DNA of 64,000 nucleotides. Origin: Rossellomorea aquimaris TF-12 (GTDB taxonomy: Bacteria > Bacillota > Bacilli > Bacillales > Bacillaceae_B). Location: positions 124,001-188,000 of the forward strand of contig NZ_LQXM01000022.1 of NCBI RefSeq assembly GCF_001648555.1. The letters run 5' to 3'. Position numbers and translations under genes: made by a program. The notes below the pieces were generated by a model. That model was given only the letters and a program-made list of their open reading frames with translations. It was not told the origin of the DNA and did not search any database. This document shows, in pieces, positions 1 through 7,376 of this stretch; within the stretch, counting starts at the first letter, position 1; the number at the start of each line of letters is the position of its first letter.

Positions 1-2
1 AC

Positions 3-137
3 TATTTAGTTGAGGAATTAGAGCAGTATGAACTCTATTATATGTACCAGTCTTTCATTGAAAAAATTGAGGTGGATCGAGATAAGATTATATATTTTAA
101 CCCATTTGCAAGATTTTTTCGGGAGGAGTTAGAATAG
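3..137 (+). CDS. C-terminal end of an upstream gene, probably a large serine recombinase (partial)
   Basis: An open frame enters from the left edge and stops at TAG 135-137. The 44 residues end in a basic/aromatic stretch with VDRDKIIYFNPFA, similar in style to the C-terminal strand of large serine recombinases. The next gene, a complete serine recombinase, starts one base after this stop, and its Shine-Dalgarno (GGGAGGAG) lies inside this frame, so the two are translationally linked. Paired serine recombinases of this kind are known from chromosome cassettes such as ccrA/ccrB. The identification rests on this tandem position and weak sequence resemblance; the catalytic domain is outside the window. 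Confidence 0.5.
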   Translation, partial: YLVEELEQYELYYMYQSFIEKIEVDRDKIIYFNPFARFFREELE

Positions 138-138
138 G

Positions 139-1779
139 ATGAACAATTATTATAGAGTTGAAGATATCTATCTCATTTCAAGTTGCACTGAACTGAAAGG
201 GATAAAAATTGACCATGTACCCTTTAATATCTTCAAAGACCCAATCAGAATTACTGTCGCATATATTCGTTGGTCAACTGCAGGACAAACCGATAAACAT
301 ACTTTAAGTATTCAACAGAATGCTATCATATTAAAAGCTCGCTCATTAGGCTACAAAGTAATCGTTTTCTTTGTGGAAAAGCAAACATCTGCCTATCATG
401 TAGAAGCTTCTAAGAGGAAAGAAATGAAGGCTTTAAAAAAGTTTGTTATTAGTAATTCTAACATAGAAAGTATTATTTTCTGGAAAGATAGTCGGGTTTC
501 TAGGCTGATTTTTGATTTTCCTCTGGATATCTTGGCTCCGATAAAAAATGAACATCCGAACATAAAAGTTTATTCAACTGACATGGATGGAGAATGGGAT
601 GAAAAGAATCCACTCGTTCAATTACAACTAACCATGAGTAATCAGGAATCAGAAAAGAAATCTAATGAATCCAGACAATACCAAGAATCGAAACTTGAAA
701 ATCATGAAAGACCAGAAGGAAGACCTCCATACGGATATGATTTTAAAGATGGTAGAATGGTAAGGAATAAGTACAGTTCTGTTGTAAGGTTTATTTTTTA
801 TCTTTATAGTTTTGGGTATAGGGAAAAGAAAATTTGCGACATTCTTAACAAGACAGAAATTCCTACTCCTGATGAATATCTTGACCAAAAGAACAATAAG
901 GATGATGTTAAATCATATAAATGGAATGAAAAGTCTATTGCTTATATTTTACAAAATGCCTGGTATGTTGGTGACTTTTTATTCTTTTCACGCATGAGTA
1001 GAGATAATAGTAAGAAGAAACCCCGTGAAGAAATAGAATTATTTAAAGTAGAATATGAAGCAATTATTCCCCTGTACTTGTGGGAAATCGTCACTTATTT
1101 GAGAAAAATAAAAGGTGATAAACGTAACAAAAGGAAATTATCTACTGATTTTATTTTGGAGGGTCTATTAAAATGCAAGAGCTGTGATAGTCCGTTGAAA
1201 ACTAGAAACTCTACTCCATCCAATTCAAAAAGGGATTATAAGTATTATTTTTGTCCAAATTGTAAGAAAAAGTTAGACATCAAGGTAATCCATGCAGAAG
1301 TCCTTACTGACTTTAAAAAGAAATGGTCTCGCTCAATTCAGCAACACTCAAAAGAATCTTTGAAATTCTCAAAAAGTTGGATTAAAAAGCTGAAGATAAA
1401 AAAAGAAGAGATTAAGCAACAGATCCAAATAATTAAATATAACGAGAATATGCTTCATCAAATAGAGAGCGAATTTGAGAAAAAATTGAAACAAACCTAT
1501 AAGTTACAGGTTCGAAACAAAAATAACCAGATATCAGAGATTCAGTTATTAATTGATCGAATAGAAAAGACTTTGACTCAAAACACTGATGAGTTGATAG
1601 AACGTTTTGTGCAGAATTTCGAGTCGTATTCGAACGAAGAATTGACTTCCACATTATTACTTTCTATTCAAGAAATCTTAGCAGACTTTGAGCAAGAAAC
1701 TCCCGAGCTCTATATAGATTACCGATTAACCCCTTATGTTGAACTTGAGAACCAGTCGAATTATTACAATTCAATATAG
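139..1779 (+). CDS. Large serine recombinase (integrase/excisionase of the comGC island)
   Basis: A 546-aa site-specific recombinase that would integrate and excise the island. The resolvase domain begins near residue 37, with YIRWST placing the nucleophilic serine at about S46. KDSRVSR near residue 120 corresponds to the conserved DRLSR-type arginine helix. A recombinase domain follows (PPYGYDF near 200), then a zinc ribbon with cysteines at about 345, 348, 372 and 375, then a long lysine-rich coiled coil. Length and domain order are typical of large serine integrases. An extra 35 residues precede the catalytic domain. It overlaps functionally with the gene to its left (1-nt gap). Large serine integrases commonly enter protein-coding genes, for example comK in Listeria. 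Here the right junction lies in comGC. Confidence 0.93.
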   Translation: MNNYYRVEDIYLISSCTELKGIKIDHVPFNIFKDPIRITVAYIRWSTAGQTDKHTLSIQQNAIILKARSLGYKVIVFFVEKQTSAYHVEASKRKEMKALKKFVISNSNIESIIFWKDSRVSRLIFDFPLDILAPIKNEHPNIKVYSTDMDGEWDEKNPLVQLQLTMSNQESEKKSNESRQYQESKLENHERPEGRPPYGYDFKDGRMVRNKYSSVVRFIFYLYSFGYREKKICDILNKTEIPTPDEYLDQKNNKDDVKSYKWNEKSIAYILQNAWYVGDFLFFSRMSRDNSKKKPREEIELFKVEYEAIIPLYLWEIVTYLRKIKGDKRNKRKLSTDFILEGLLKCKSCDSPLKTRNSTPSNSKRDYKYYFCPNCKKKLDIKVIHAEVLTDFKKKWSRSIQQHSKESLKFSKSWIKKLKIKKEEIKQQIQIIKYNENMLHQIESEFEKKLKQTYKLQVRNKNNQISEIQLLIDRIEKTLTQNTDELIERFVQNFESYSNEELTSTLLLSIQEILADFEQETPELYIDYRLTPYVELENQSNYYNSI

Positions 1780-1785
1780 TACATT

Positions 1786-1822
1786 AAAAGCTATTGTTCT
1801 TAGGAATGATAGCTTTTTATTT
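1786..1822 (+). terminator. Rho-independent terminator after the recombinase
   Basis: A stem AAAAGCTAT / ATAGCTTTT with an inner TTC/GAA pairing is followed by TTTTTATTTT. It starts 7 nt after the recombinase stop. Confidence 0.8.
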
Positions 1823-1981
1823 TCCCGCATATTTGGGGTGTGATTACAATACCGAAATAATTTTTAAGTAACTACCTATAACACCGAAGCTTTACTTTAA
1901 TTATGTTTTAGAGAAAATATTGGTTTTTGCAAATCCCTTGATATCAAGGCTTTTCTTGGTTTTTTCTTAGGTATTATAAGT

Positions 1982-1999
1982 ATCTAGCGATCGCTAGAT
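1982..1999. repeat. 18-bp perfect palindrome
   Basis: ATCTAGCGATCGCTAGAT reads identically on both strands without a spacer. It lies about 160 bp downstream of the recombinase terminator. Perfect symmetry with no loop and no T-run suggests a dimeric protein binding site rather than a terminator. Its function is unknown. Confidence 0.7.
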
Positions 2000-2407
2000 G
2001 ACTTTAACACCTAATGGGATATTACCTTTATAACCATAATACCTAATGTTTATACATTCTTCCTGTTAAATTTAAATTTTGTTTATAAAAAGTGGTTTAC
2101 ATGTTAGTTCCTTATATCAAACTCTTGCAAAACTCGCCAATCTTTATGTCATTAATGACAAGATCTGTAAAGCAATCAAAATTTGTTTTTTCTTTACTGA
2201 TAATTACTAATTTTGCACCTTTATCTTTTACGATTAAGAAAATGATTTGGGGATATTACATTAAAGGATGAGATCAAAACAATAATAGCTCTTCCTTTCT
2301 TAGATTAGTCTAAAACAAAACGAAAAGATATTTCTGGCAACATTTCACTGAAAAATACATTGGGGCCGTGTCTTATTTTTAGGGCCAGATTGGGGAGTAA
2401 TTATTCT

Positions 2408-2435
2408 ATTGAACAGTAGACCTATACTGCGCAAT
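2408..2435. repeat. Inverted repeat, ATTGAACAGTA / TACTGCGCAAT
   Basis: Eleven-base arms with two mismatches surround a 6-base loop. The same arms and loop length recur at 5195-5218, and a related TACTGCGCAGTA palindrome lies at 3470-3481. This is a small repeat family confined, within this window, to the island. Confidence 0.6.
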
Positions 2436-2557
2436 AAATAACAATCGCTTTCTAAAATATCGGAAGTATAAAAAATGAAGTTTTTACAAAATTAATTTAC
2501 AATTGGTTATAAGACGTCTATAGAAGAAGTGCTTTTTCTTATAAAAGGGGAATGTAA

Positions 2558-3334
2558 ATGATACCGAATGATCATGCAGTGTTACTCTTTAAGTTTGGAT
2601 CGCTAAAATGGATGGAAAAAATCAGAAAAGGAAGTATGAGCTTTTCTTGCCCTGGTAAATACATTGAGATAGCAAAGAAAACAGGAAATGATGAACAAGG
2701 TGATGTAAATGAAGGTGTTTTTGCTAGGTTAAGAAAAGGTGACAAGAAAATAAAAGAAATGCAAACAAAATTAAAAGATGATTTAGAGATAATTGATGAT
2801 GGAGAATATGTAAAGTTAAGAAGGTGGTCCTCTTACTACATCCCAACATTTTGTTTTTATTCTTATCGAATAGCCGATATGTTAGATAATAGTATTACTG
2901 AAACCGGCTTTCAAACCATACATCATTATTTTGACGATAAAATGTATAACGAATTTGGTCCCAGAAGTGTTAGAAATGTTTTAAGTACAGATAACTCCCC
3001 TGCATATTTAATATTACAGGTCAAGCCGTTCATAGATAATCTCATGAAGAATCTGGCTTTAAATGCGATTGGTGCTGAAATCAGAAACATTAACTATAGT
3101 GAATTTCAGAAGGAAGAGTTTTTCATTTATCCAACCGAACGAAGGGATGAGCTGTTTTACAAGTTTCCGAAATATGCATATCAAAAAGAAGCAAGAGTCT
3201 GCCTTGTAAGAAGGCCATTAACAAATATACACGAAAGATTAAATATTAATATTAATCCTATGAATGAAAAAGATGCCTTTATCACAAATAATGAGTTTTA
3301 TTTTGGTGTTACAGCAGATGTTCAAGAAGAATGA
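2558..3334 (+). CDS. Hypothetical protein, 258 aa
   Basis: A well-formed gene with Shine-Dalgarno AAGGGGAA 6 nt before ATG. No signal peptide or membrane segment. The N-terminus (LLFKFGSLKWMEKIRKG, then SFSCPGKY, then EQGDVNEG near residue 50) follows a pattern of cytosolic proteins of unknown function that I have seen beside mobile-element genes, loosely like DUF2971: a fold-initiating KFG/KYR, a strand with a YF/SF-P motif and a conserved D-x-x-EG. The middle is charged and the C-terminal half is mixed alpha/beta. It stands alone between terminator-like hairpins, so it is a single-gene cargo. I do not know its function; the DUF2971 comparison is weak. Confidence 0.75.
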   Translation: MIPNDHAVLLFKFGSLKWMEKIRKGSMSFSCPGKYIEIAKKTGNDEQGDVNEGVFARLRKGDKKIKEMQTKLKDDLEIIDDGEYVKLRRWSSYYIPTFCFYSYRIADMLDNSITETGFQTIHHYFDDKMYNEFGPRSVRNVLSTDNSPAYLILQVKPFIDNLMKNLALNAIGAEIRNINYSEFQKEEFFIYPTERRDELFYKFPKYAYQKEARVCLVRRPLTNIHERLNININPMNEKDAFITNNEFYFGVTADVQEE

Positions 3335-3374
3335 ATTTATTTTATCTTTGGTAAAAGGATAAATTTTGCAGACC

Positions 3375-3390
3375 AATAGACAGGTCTATT
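3375..3390. repeat. Short inverted repeat AATAGAC/GTCTATT
   Basis: Seven-base perfect arms with a 2-base centre, 41 nt after the stop of the 258-aa gene. It may be part of a transcript end structure or an operator. There is no T-run directly after it. Confidence 0.45.
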
Positions 3391-3422
3391 TAATTCGCAG
3401 TATAACGATACTTTGTATAAAA

Positions 3423-3455
3423 AAGGCGGTCACTTTTTTAGTGTGATTGTCTTTT
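3423..3455 (+). terminator. Terminator-like hairpin after the 258-aa gene
   Basis: GGCGGTCAC pairs with the complement in AGTGTGATTGTC (with G-U pairs) and is followed by CTTTTC. A sister hairpin with the same GGCGGTCACTTT start lies at 4074-4100. Confidence 0.55.
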
Positions 3456-3469
3456 CGTATTAGACTGTA

Positions 3470-3481
3470 TACTGCGCAGTA
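3470..3481. repeat. 12-bp palindrome TACTGCGCAGTA
   Basis: A perfect palindrome of the same motif family as the right arm at 2425-2435. It lies in the noncoding stretch 3335-3713, where I see no gene. Confidence 0.55.
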
Positions 3482-3725
3482 AGGGGTGGAATAATTTAGG
3501 CTAAATTAAAACCAATTTCTGTTATTTCATGATATTATTTTAGTGTGAAGATTTCTGATGTTTTGAATGTTTTCTCTTAATCTACCGGGTGAGTTTAATT
3601 GAAGATTTAAGTCATCAATCTTAATAGTTATAGACTCAAAAACCACAAGATAGAAGGAGGATAAAACTAAAAATTTAATGATATTTATTTTAAATTAAAT
3701 TTAAAGTTGGACGGTGAATTTAATT

Positions 3726-3935
3726 ATGAAAAGATTAGATATTGATGAATGGGATGATATTTTTTGTAATATGGAACACAAGGAAGGTTATTCTCATTGG
3801 GATTGGATTAAAGTTGTATGGGTAGATAATTCAAATAAATGGTGTATATGTTATGGCGATGAAATACTTGAAAATGGATTTAAAACAGAAATGCAAGCAC
3901 TTGACAGATGTGAATATTTGGAAAGTATATTATAA
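3726..3935 (+). CDS. Small acidic hypothetical protein, 69 aa
   Basis: The frame is open from GTG 3714; ATG 3726 is the first canonical start. The ribosome binding site is weak (GGACGGTGA upstream). The product is acidic and tryptophan-rich (DEWDD, SHWDWIKVVWVD, KWCICYGDEIL) and ends in a short helix. It looks like a compact single-domain protein. I do not recognise a family. A purine-rich AGAAGGAGG lies 60 nt further upstream before a 6-codon open frame (3679-3699), which could be a leader peptide. The coding assignment is supported by amino-acid composition rather than homology. Confidence 0.5.
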   Translation: MKRLDIDEWDDIFCNMEHKEGYSHWDWIKVVWVDNSNKWCICYGDEILENGFKTEMQALDRCEYLESIL

Positions 3936-4073
3936 CTTATAAGACTCTGAATAAAATAAGGTTTTTATACCCTTCTTTAACTAAGCCCCCTTATTTTGAA
4001 AAAGCGCCCTTGTTTTAATTGGATTTCTTGTTGAGTAGTACAAATATACTAAAATGGAAAAGAATCCTTATAG

Positions 4074-4100
4074 GCGGTCACTTTAAAGTGATCGTTTTTC
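4074..4100 (+). terminator. Near-palindromic hairpin with T-run
   Basis: CGGTCACTTTAAAGTGATCG is symmetric except for one G-T position and is followed by TTTTT. It probably ends transcription from 3726-3935. Confidence 0.6.
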
Positions 4101-4170
4101 ATACTTGACTATTATCGCGTTAGCTTGGACAGAAAAGGCTTACTGCTCCTTCCGTAATTAATATCCTTTT

Positions 4171-4329
4171 TTAAAGAAATAACATAACCCTTGGACCTAT
4201 TGCAATATGTCCTATACCTGTATACCAAGTGGATTTTTGTATTGGAATGATTGCTAATTTTTATCTTATCAGTTGAAACAGGTCTATCGAGAAAGTAAAA
4301 ATATTATGTTCATAATTTAAACCTAACAT
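4171..4329 (-). pseudogene. Decayed gene coupled to the acetyltransferase
   Basis: On the minus strand an ATG (4329-4327) overlaps the TGA stop of the acetyltransferase gene. This frame gives 22 residues, an in-frame TAA, then 29 more residues (…STWYTGIGHIAIGPRVMLFL) to a second stop. The stop-start overlap suggests a once-coupled second gene now broken by a nonsense codon. The family is not recognised. Confidence 0.4.
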
Positions 4330-4871
4330 CAACCTTTAAAATTTAACTTATTGCCAATGTTTCTATATCTAATGTTTAATTCTAAATCTTTCTTAGGAAG
4401 TCTATTGTTAAATAAAAACATAGATGGCATTCCTGAATAAGGAGGCTTTTCTTTAAATGTGAAGCCCTGTTTTTCCCAAAAGCGTCCTGCACGTTCACTT
4501 TCAGCCTTTAATATAATCTTTTCGAATTTGGTTTTTCTGAGTGTTTCTAAAAATAGTTGTATTATTTTTGTACCTATACCTTCACCTTTGGGATAAATTA
4601 AGAAGTCATGTATGTCTACTATTGGGCAGTCAATGTCAAAACCACTTGCAGAATATTTAAAATTATGATTATGATCATGAAGGCTAAACCAAAGATGGCT
4701 GCCTCCAAAGTTACAATATACCATCCAATATTCTTCGTATTTTATAATGTTAAGTTCGGATTCTTGACTTACCTCTTCACTAATTGCGGCTCTGAATTCT
4801 TCAAAAATAGACTCTTTTGTATTTTTTAATACTGTAGTTAACTTTGGTTGCCAAATGTCCCAGTAATACAT
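4329..4871 (-). CDS. GNAT-family N-acetyltransferase
   Basis: A 180-aa protein, counted from the ATG at 4871, which is preceded by AAAGGGGATT at proper spacing; an ATG 12 codons upstream has no ribosome binding site. The acetyl-CoA binding motif A is seen as IYPKGEGIGTKII, followed by a helix and the motif B region with ERAGRFWEKQGF, standard for GNAT enzymes. The N-terminal half (about 100 residues) carries a WLFSL/YSASGF strand pair and may bind the substrate. The substrate cannot be deduced: antibiotic, small amine and protein targets are all possible. Its stop overlaps the start of a decayed downstream frame. Confidence 0.85.
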   Translation of the reverse strand: MYYWDIWQPKLTTVLKNTKESIFEEFRAAISEEVSQESELNIIKYEEYWMVYCNFGGSHLWFSLHDHNHNFKYSASGFDIDCPIVDIHDFLIYPKGEGIGTKIIQLFLETLRKTKFEKIILKAESERAGRFWEKQGFTFKEKPPYSGMPSMFLFNNRLPKKDLELNIRYRNIGNKLNFKG

Positions 4872-5057
4872 TTTTGACAATCCCCTTTCATCATACGTTT
4901 TTAACATTATATTTTTATAAAATTCCGCTTATTCTTCATATGATTTTTAAAAAAAACAGTTTGGTGTACTAAAACAACAAAATGAGGTTGATTGTTAAAA
5001 GTGAGGTTGTAGAATAGAGTTGAAAAAAGGAATAAAACTATGCAGGAGTAAGCTATT

Positions 5058-5183
5058 GACGATCCACGAGGATGTAAGGAAGGAAAACATGGGCCATTAG
5101 TATCAATGTTGGATACAGTACTATAAGAAAGGAAATTTAATCTTCCACAATTATGTGCTATTCTAAAAAAACTAATAAATTAA
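5058..5183 (+). pseudogene. Possible gene remnant
   Basis: A frame reads DDPRGCKEGKHGPLVSMLD, a stop at 5124-5126, then ERKFNLPQLCAILKKLIN and a stop. The second half looks like a normal protein C-terminus, but no start codon is attached. The surrounding 4872-5190 holds nothing else. Low confidence; it may be chance. Confidence 0.25.
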
Positions 5184-5194
5184 TCATTGAATGC

Positions 5195-5218
5195 TGAACA
5201 GTACAACCATACTGTTCA
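5195..5218. repeat. Inverted repeat TGAACAGTA / TACTGTTCA
   Basis: Perfect 9-base arms and a 6-base loop. It is a second copy of the inverted repeat at 2408-2435 and lies 72 nt before the internal att-like junction. Confidence 0.65.
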
Positions 5219-5290
5219 ATGAATGTCTTCTTTTGGTGTGAATTTATAAAAAGAATCTATCCTTATTTAGCTTGTGATGCAGGTTTCTTA

Positions 5291-5434
5291 AAATAAGCAA
5301 AAGTATAAACAAATACAAAAACCTTCCGATTCAGGAAGGTTTTTGTAATATTCAGTTATTATAAAAATAGAGTGTGGAAATTAAAGATTCTTCATAATTT
5401 TTATTGAATGAACAACTGTGTTACATGTGTTTCT
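5291..5434. other. Internal copy of the island right-end junction (att-like)
   Basis: These 144 bp align along their whole length with 12601-12749, the right end of the island plus the first bases of the comGC remnant. Both copies share AAAATAAGC, a hairpin with AAAAACCTTCC / GGAAGGTTTTT arms, ATATTCAGTTATT, TTCTTCATA, TTTATTGAA and TGTGTTAC. Read in the comGC frame, the last bases here (I-E-stop-T-T-V-L-H-V) still mirror I-E-M-M-I-V-L-L-V. The simplest reading is a second, older attachment junction between two stacked elements. Confidence 0.65.
5318..5346 (+). terminator. Terminator hairpin inside the internal junction
   Basis: Eleven-base perfect stem AAAAACCTTCC / GGAAGGTTTTT with a 6-base loop. 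It works in both directions. The same hairpin is at 12631-12658. Confidence 0.75.
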
Positions 5435-5450
5435 ATATTTTAGTGAAACC

Positions 5451-6401
5451 TTATTTATATGTGAATGGAGAAAAAAAGAAAATCATTTTAGAAAATATTT
5501 TTGAAGCATAAGAAAAGCATTCATCGTTGTTTTCAAACACTGGTAAATTGTATCTAATTGCGTTTTTCTTCAAAATAATGTTTGAATGAATTTTTTCTTT
5601 TAAAATAGGGATATCCTTTGTTATTTCTTCAAAGGTTTCAATTGCATTTTTCTCGAATACTATCTCTATAAACCCTCTATACTTATTATCACTTAATGAG
5701 AATTTATATTTGATATCTTCTTTCCCTGCTCCAATAGAAACAATTCTATTTATTATGTTCGAATTAGACTTAGATCTATGAAAATTTAAGAAGAAAGGTA
5801 TGGTTTTTCTAAGATATGAAATAAATTGTCTGTTTTTCTTTTCATAACCTTCGTTACTATATAAATCAATTTTATTCATGAGGTGAAATACTTCTAATTT
5901 TTTTACAGGCATATCTACAATATGCTTAAAGACCAACTTATTATGAGGATGTACATCGCTGATACTATTTAGATTTGAATAAATATCTAATATATACAAG
6001 TTGTTTAGTTTTTTAACAGTTTCAATTACTTCTGGATTTAGTTCCAATGCATAGAAACATATATTCTTTCTATTACTATGAAGAGTTTCCTTTATAATTC
6101 TAAGATGTTTTTCTTGGAATTTAAGGGATTGCCATATAATAATACCTTCTTCAATATTATCTATAATATTGAGAATTCCTTCTAAATGGGTATTATCACT
6201 CTTGGTGAGTTGGTTTTCAAAATATACTTCTACACCTTTACTATAGTCAATTGCTAAAAGGTCAATGTATCTTCCAAATCTTTTAACTTCTAACTCAATA
6301 TTCGTTAGTTTACTTTCAATAATATCTTCAAGCAAATGCTTATTATTTAAACTATACGTAAAGGTTAATATAAATTCTTTTATTGAGCCATTGATACTCA
6401 T
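5451..6401 (-). CDS. PD-(D/E)XK nuclease-like protein, partner of the Xre regulator
   Basis: A 316-aa cytosolic protein. Residues 35-80 contain ELEVKRFGRYIDLLAID, then GVEVYFENQ, then SDNTHLEGILN. This is the arrangement of PD-(D/E)XK nuclease domains of the DUF4268 type (D about 47, E-x-Q at 62-64, D-x-x-HL at 69-73), where the usual lysine is replaced by Q. The rest (residues 100-316) is a helical/strand domain ending in a TFEEI…ILKEKI region, as in DUF4268-like C-termini. Its ATG at 6401 overlaps the TGA of the HTH gene (ATGA), so they are translationally coupled. A regulator plus solitary nuclease on an island suggests a restriction-like or toxin-like defence module, by inference. No methyltransferase is nearby. 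Confidence 0.7.
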   Translation of the reverse strand: MSINGSIKEFILTFTYSLNNKHLLEDIIESKLTNIELEVKRFGRYIDLLAIDYSKGVEVYFENQLTKSDNTHLEGILNIIDNIEEGIIIWQSLKFQEKHLRIIKETLHSNRKNICFYALELNPEVIETVKKLNNLYILDIYSNLNSISDVHPHNKLVFKHIVDMPVKKLEVFHLMNKIDLYSNEGYEKKNRQFISYLRKTIPFFLNFHRSKSNSNIINRIVSIGAGKEDIKYKFSLSDNKYRGFIEIVFEKNAIETFEEITKDIPILKEKIHSNIILKKNAIRYNLPVFENNDECFSYASKIFSKMIFFFSPFTYK

Positions 6402-6649
6402 TTCCAACCACTATGTGTATTTACTTTCTTAACAAACTCTTTAACTTGCTCAAATGGATATCCATATGCATTTACAAGTAAAATTAGTTTTTTGATACTT
6501 GGGTTATCTCTGTTTCCTCTTTCGAGTCGATTAACATAAGAATGGTCGATTCCTGTTAAACCCTCTATAGCTTTCAATGACATTCCATTACTTTTCCTCT
6601 CCTCTTTTAGAAACTTCGCAAATTTTTCATTATCAAAGTATTCTTTCAT
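6398..6649 (-). CDS. Xre-family HTH regulator
   Basis: An 83-aa protein made almost entirely of one Cro/CI-type helix-turn-helix (FAKFLKEERKSNGMSLKAIE, then GIDHSYVNRLERG, then DNPSIKKLILLVNAYG). Strong Shine-Dalgarno AGGAGGAG 8 nt before ATG. It is the first gene of a two-gene operon with the nuclease-like gene. It probably autoregulates the pair, in the way controller proteins delay restriction nuclease expression; that role is inferred from the arrangement. Confidence 0.88.
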   Translation of the reverse strand: MKEYFDNEKFAKFLKEERKSNGMSLKAIEGLTGIDHSYVNRLERGNRDNPSIKKLILLVNAYGYPFEQVKEFVKKVNTHSGWK

Positions 6650-7115
6650 AATTAATACTCCTCCTGTTTTTTTTATGAATTAGTAAGCTGTGGAGCTTGT
6701 TTATATTATGTTGTAGTAGAATTATTAAATTAGTGGTAAATAATTCCTTTTTGGTGCAACTACTTAGTTTGTGTAATTTAAAAAACTTTATGTAAAAAAT
6801 TTTTTACCAAATCATAATTTCATATTGCTATTGAAAATTCTTATTCAGGATTATTAATAAACACCTACGGAATTAACTATAAATTGGAAAAATTTTAGAG
6901 TAGTTATCACTGATAACCATCTATAAGTTAATATGCAAAATATATTCCAATTTAACTTAATCCCTGATTTGGGAAAGCCTTGTTGAAATAAATCTTGACC
7001 GGCTGGAATATAGCCGTTATACATACTTAGATATACAAAGTAAAATATATCTAAGAGATGACTAATGGATCTAGCTAGAGATTAGATAGTAAAACATTAT
7101 TAAAGGAGATAATAT

Positions 7116-7338
7116 ATTAGGTATTCACTTCATGAACAAGAAACTACTATCAATATTATCGAGGAGATGGGCGAGTTCATGATGTAATCTTGTGCGCCGC
7201 TATATTTAGAACAAATGATAGATGTAGTTAATTAATGGTTATCCAAGTGCGGCTAAGCATACAGAAAGTAACTATAAAATTATCAAATGGAACAAAGTTA
7301 TTTTTACTTCAAAAAATAACATAATTAACGTTATATGA
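7116..7338 (+). pseudogene. Decayed phage-type small gene
   Basis: A good ribosome binding site (AAAGGAGAT, 7102-7110) precedes an ATT where a start would be expected, followed by RYSLHEQETTINIIEEMGEF. There is a stop after 25 codons, more coding-like sequence (SCAPLYLEQMIDVV), another stop, and after a frame change NGYPSAAKHTESNYKIIKWN continuing to a stop at 7338. A terminator follows at once. The QETTI start and YP…K layout recalls small Bacillus phage proteins. The start, two stops and a frame change make it non-functional. Confidence 0.5.
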
Positions 7339-7341
7339 ATT

Positions 7342-7376
7342 AGAGCGGAAGTTTTGTTAACTTTTGCTCTTTTTAA
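7342..7376 (+). terminator. Terminator of the decayed gene
   Basis: AGAGC-GGAAGTT pairs with AACTTTTGCTCT around a short loop and is followed by TTTTAATTT. It starts 4 nt after the last stop of the decayed frame. Confidence 0.65.

Larger units (their letters stand above)
1823..2557. other. Gene-free stretch with palindromes
   Basis: No credible coding frame on either strand. It contains an 18-bp perfect palindrome at 1982-1999 and an inverted repeat at 2408-2435, listed separately. The rest is AT-rich and I see nothing else in it. Confidence 0.6.

Noticed and set aside
649..888. Minus-strand open frame inside the serine recombinase
   Set aside because: It is the shadow of the recombinase reading frame; there is no ribosome site, and the real gene explains the region.
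5291..5434. Insertion sequence end or CRISPR-like repeat
   Set aside because: Only two copies, no spacers, no transposase nearby; the alignment with the comGC junction explains it better.
5451..6649. Classical restriction-modification system
   Set aside because: A controller-like regulator and a nuclease-like protein are present, but there is no methyltransferase gene in the island part visible here.
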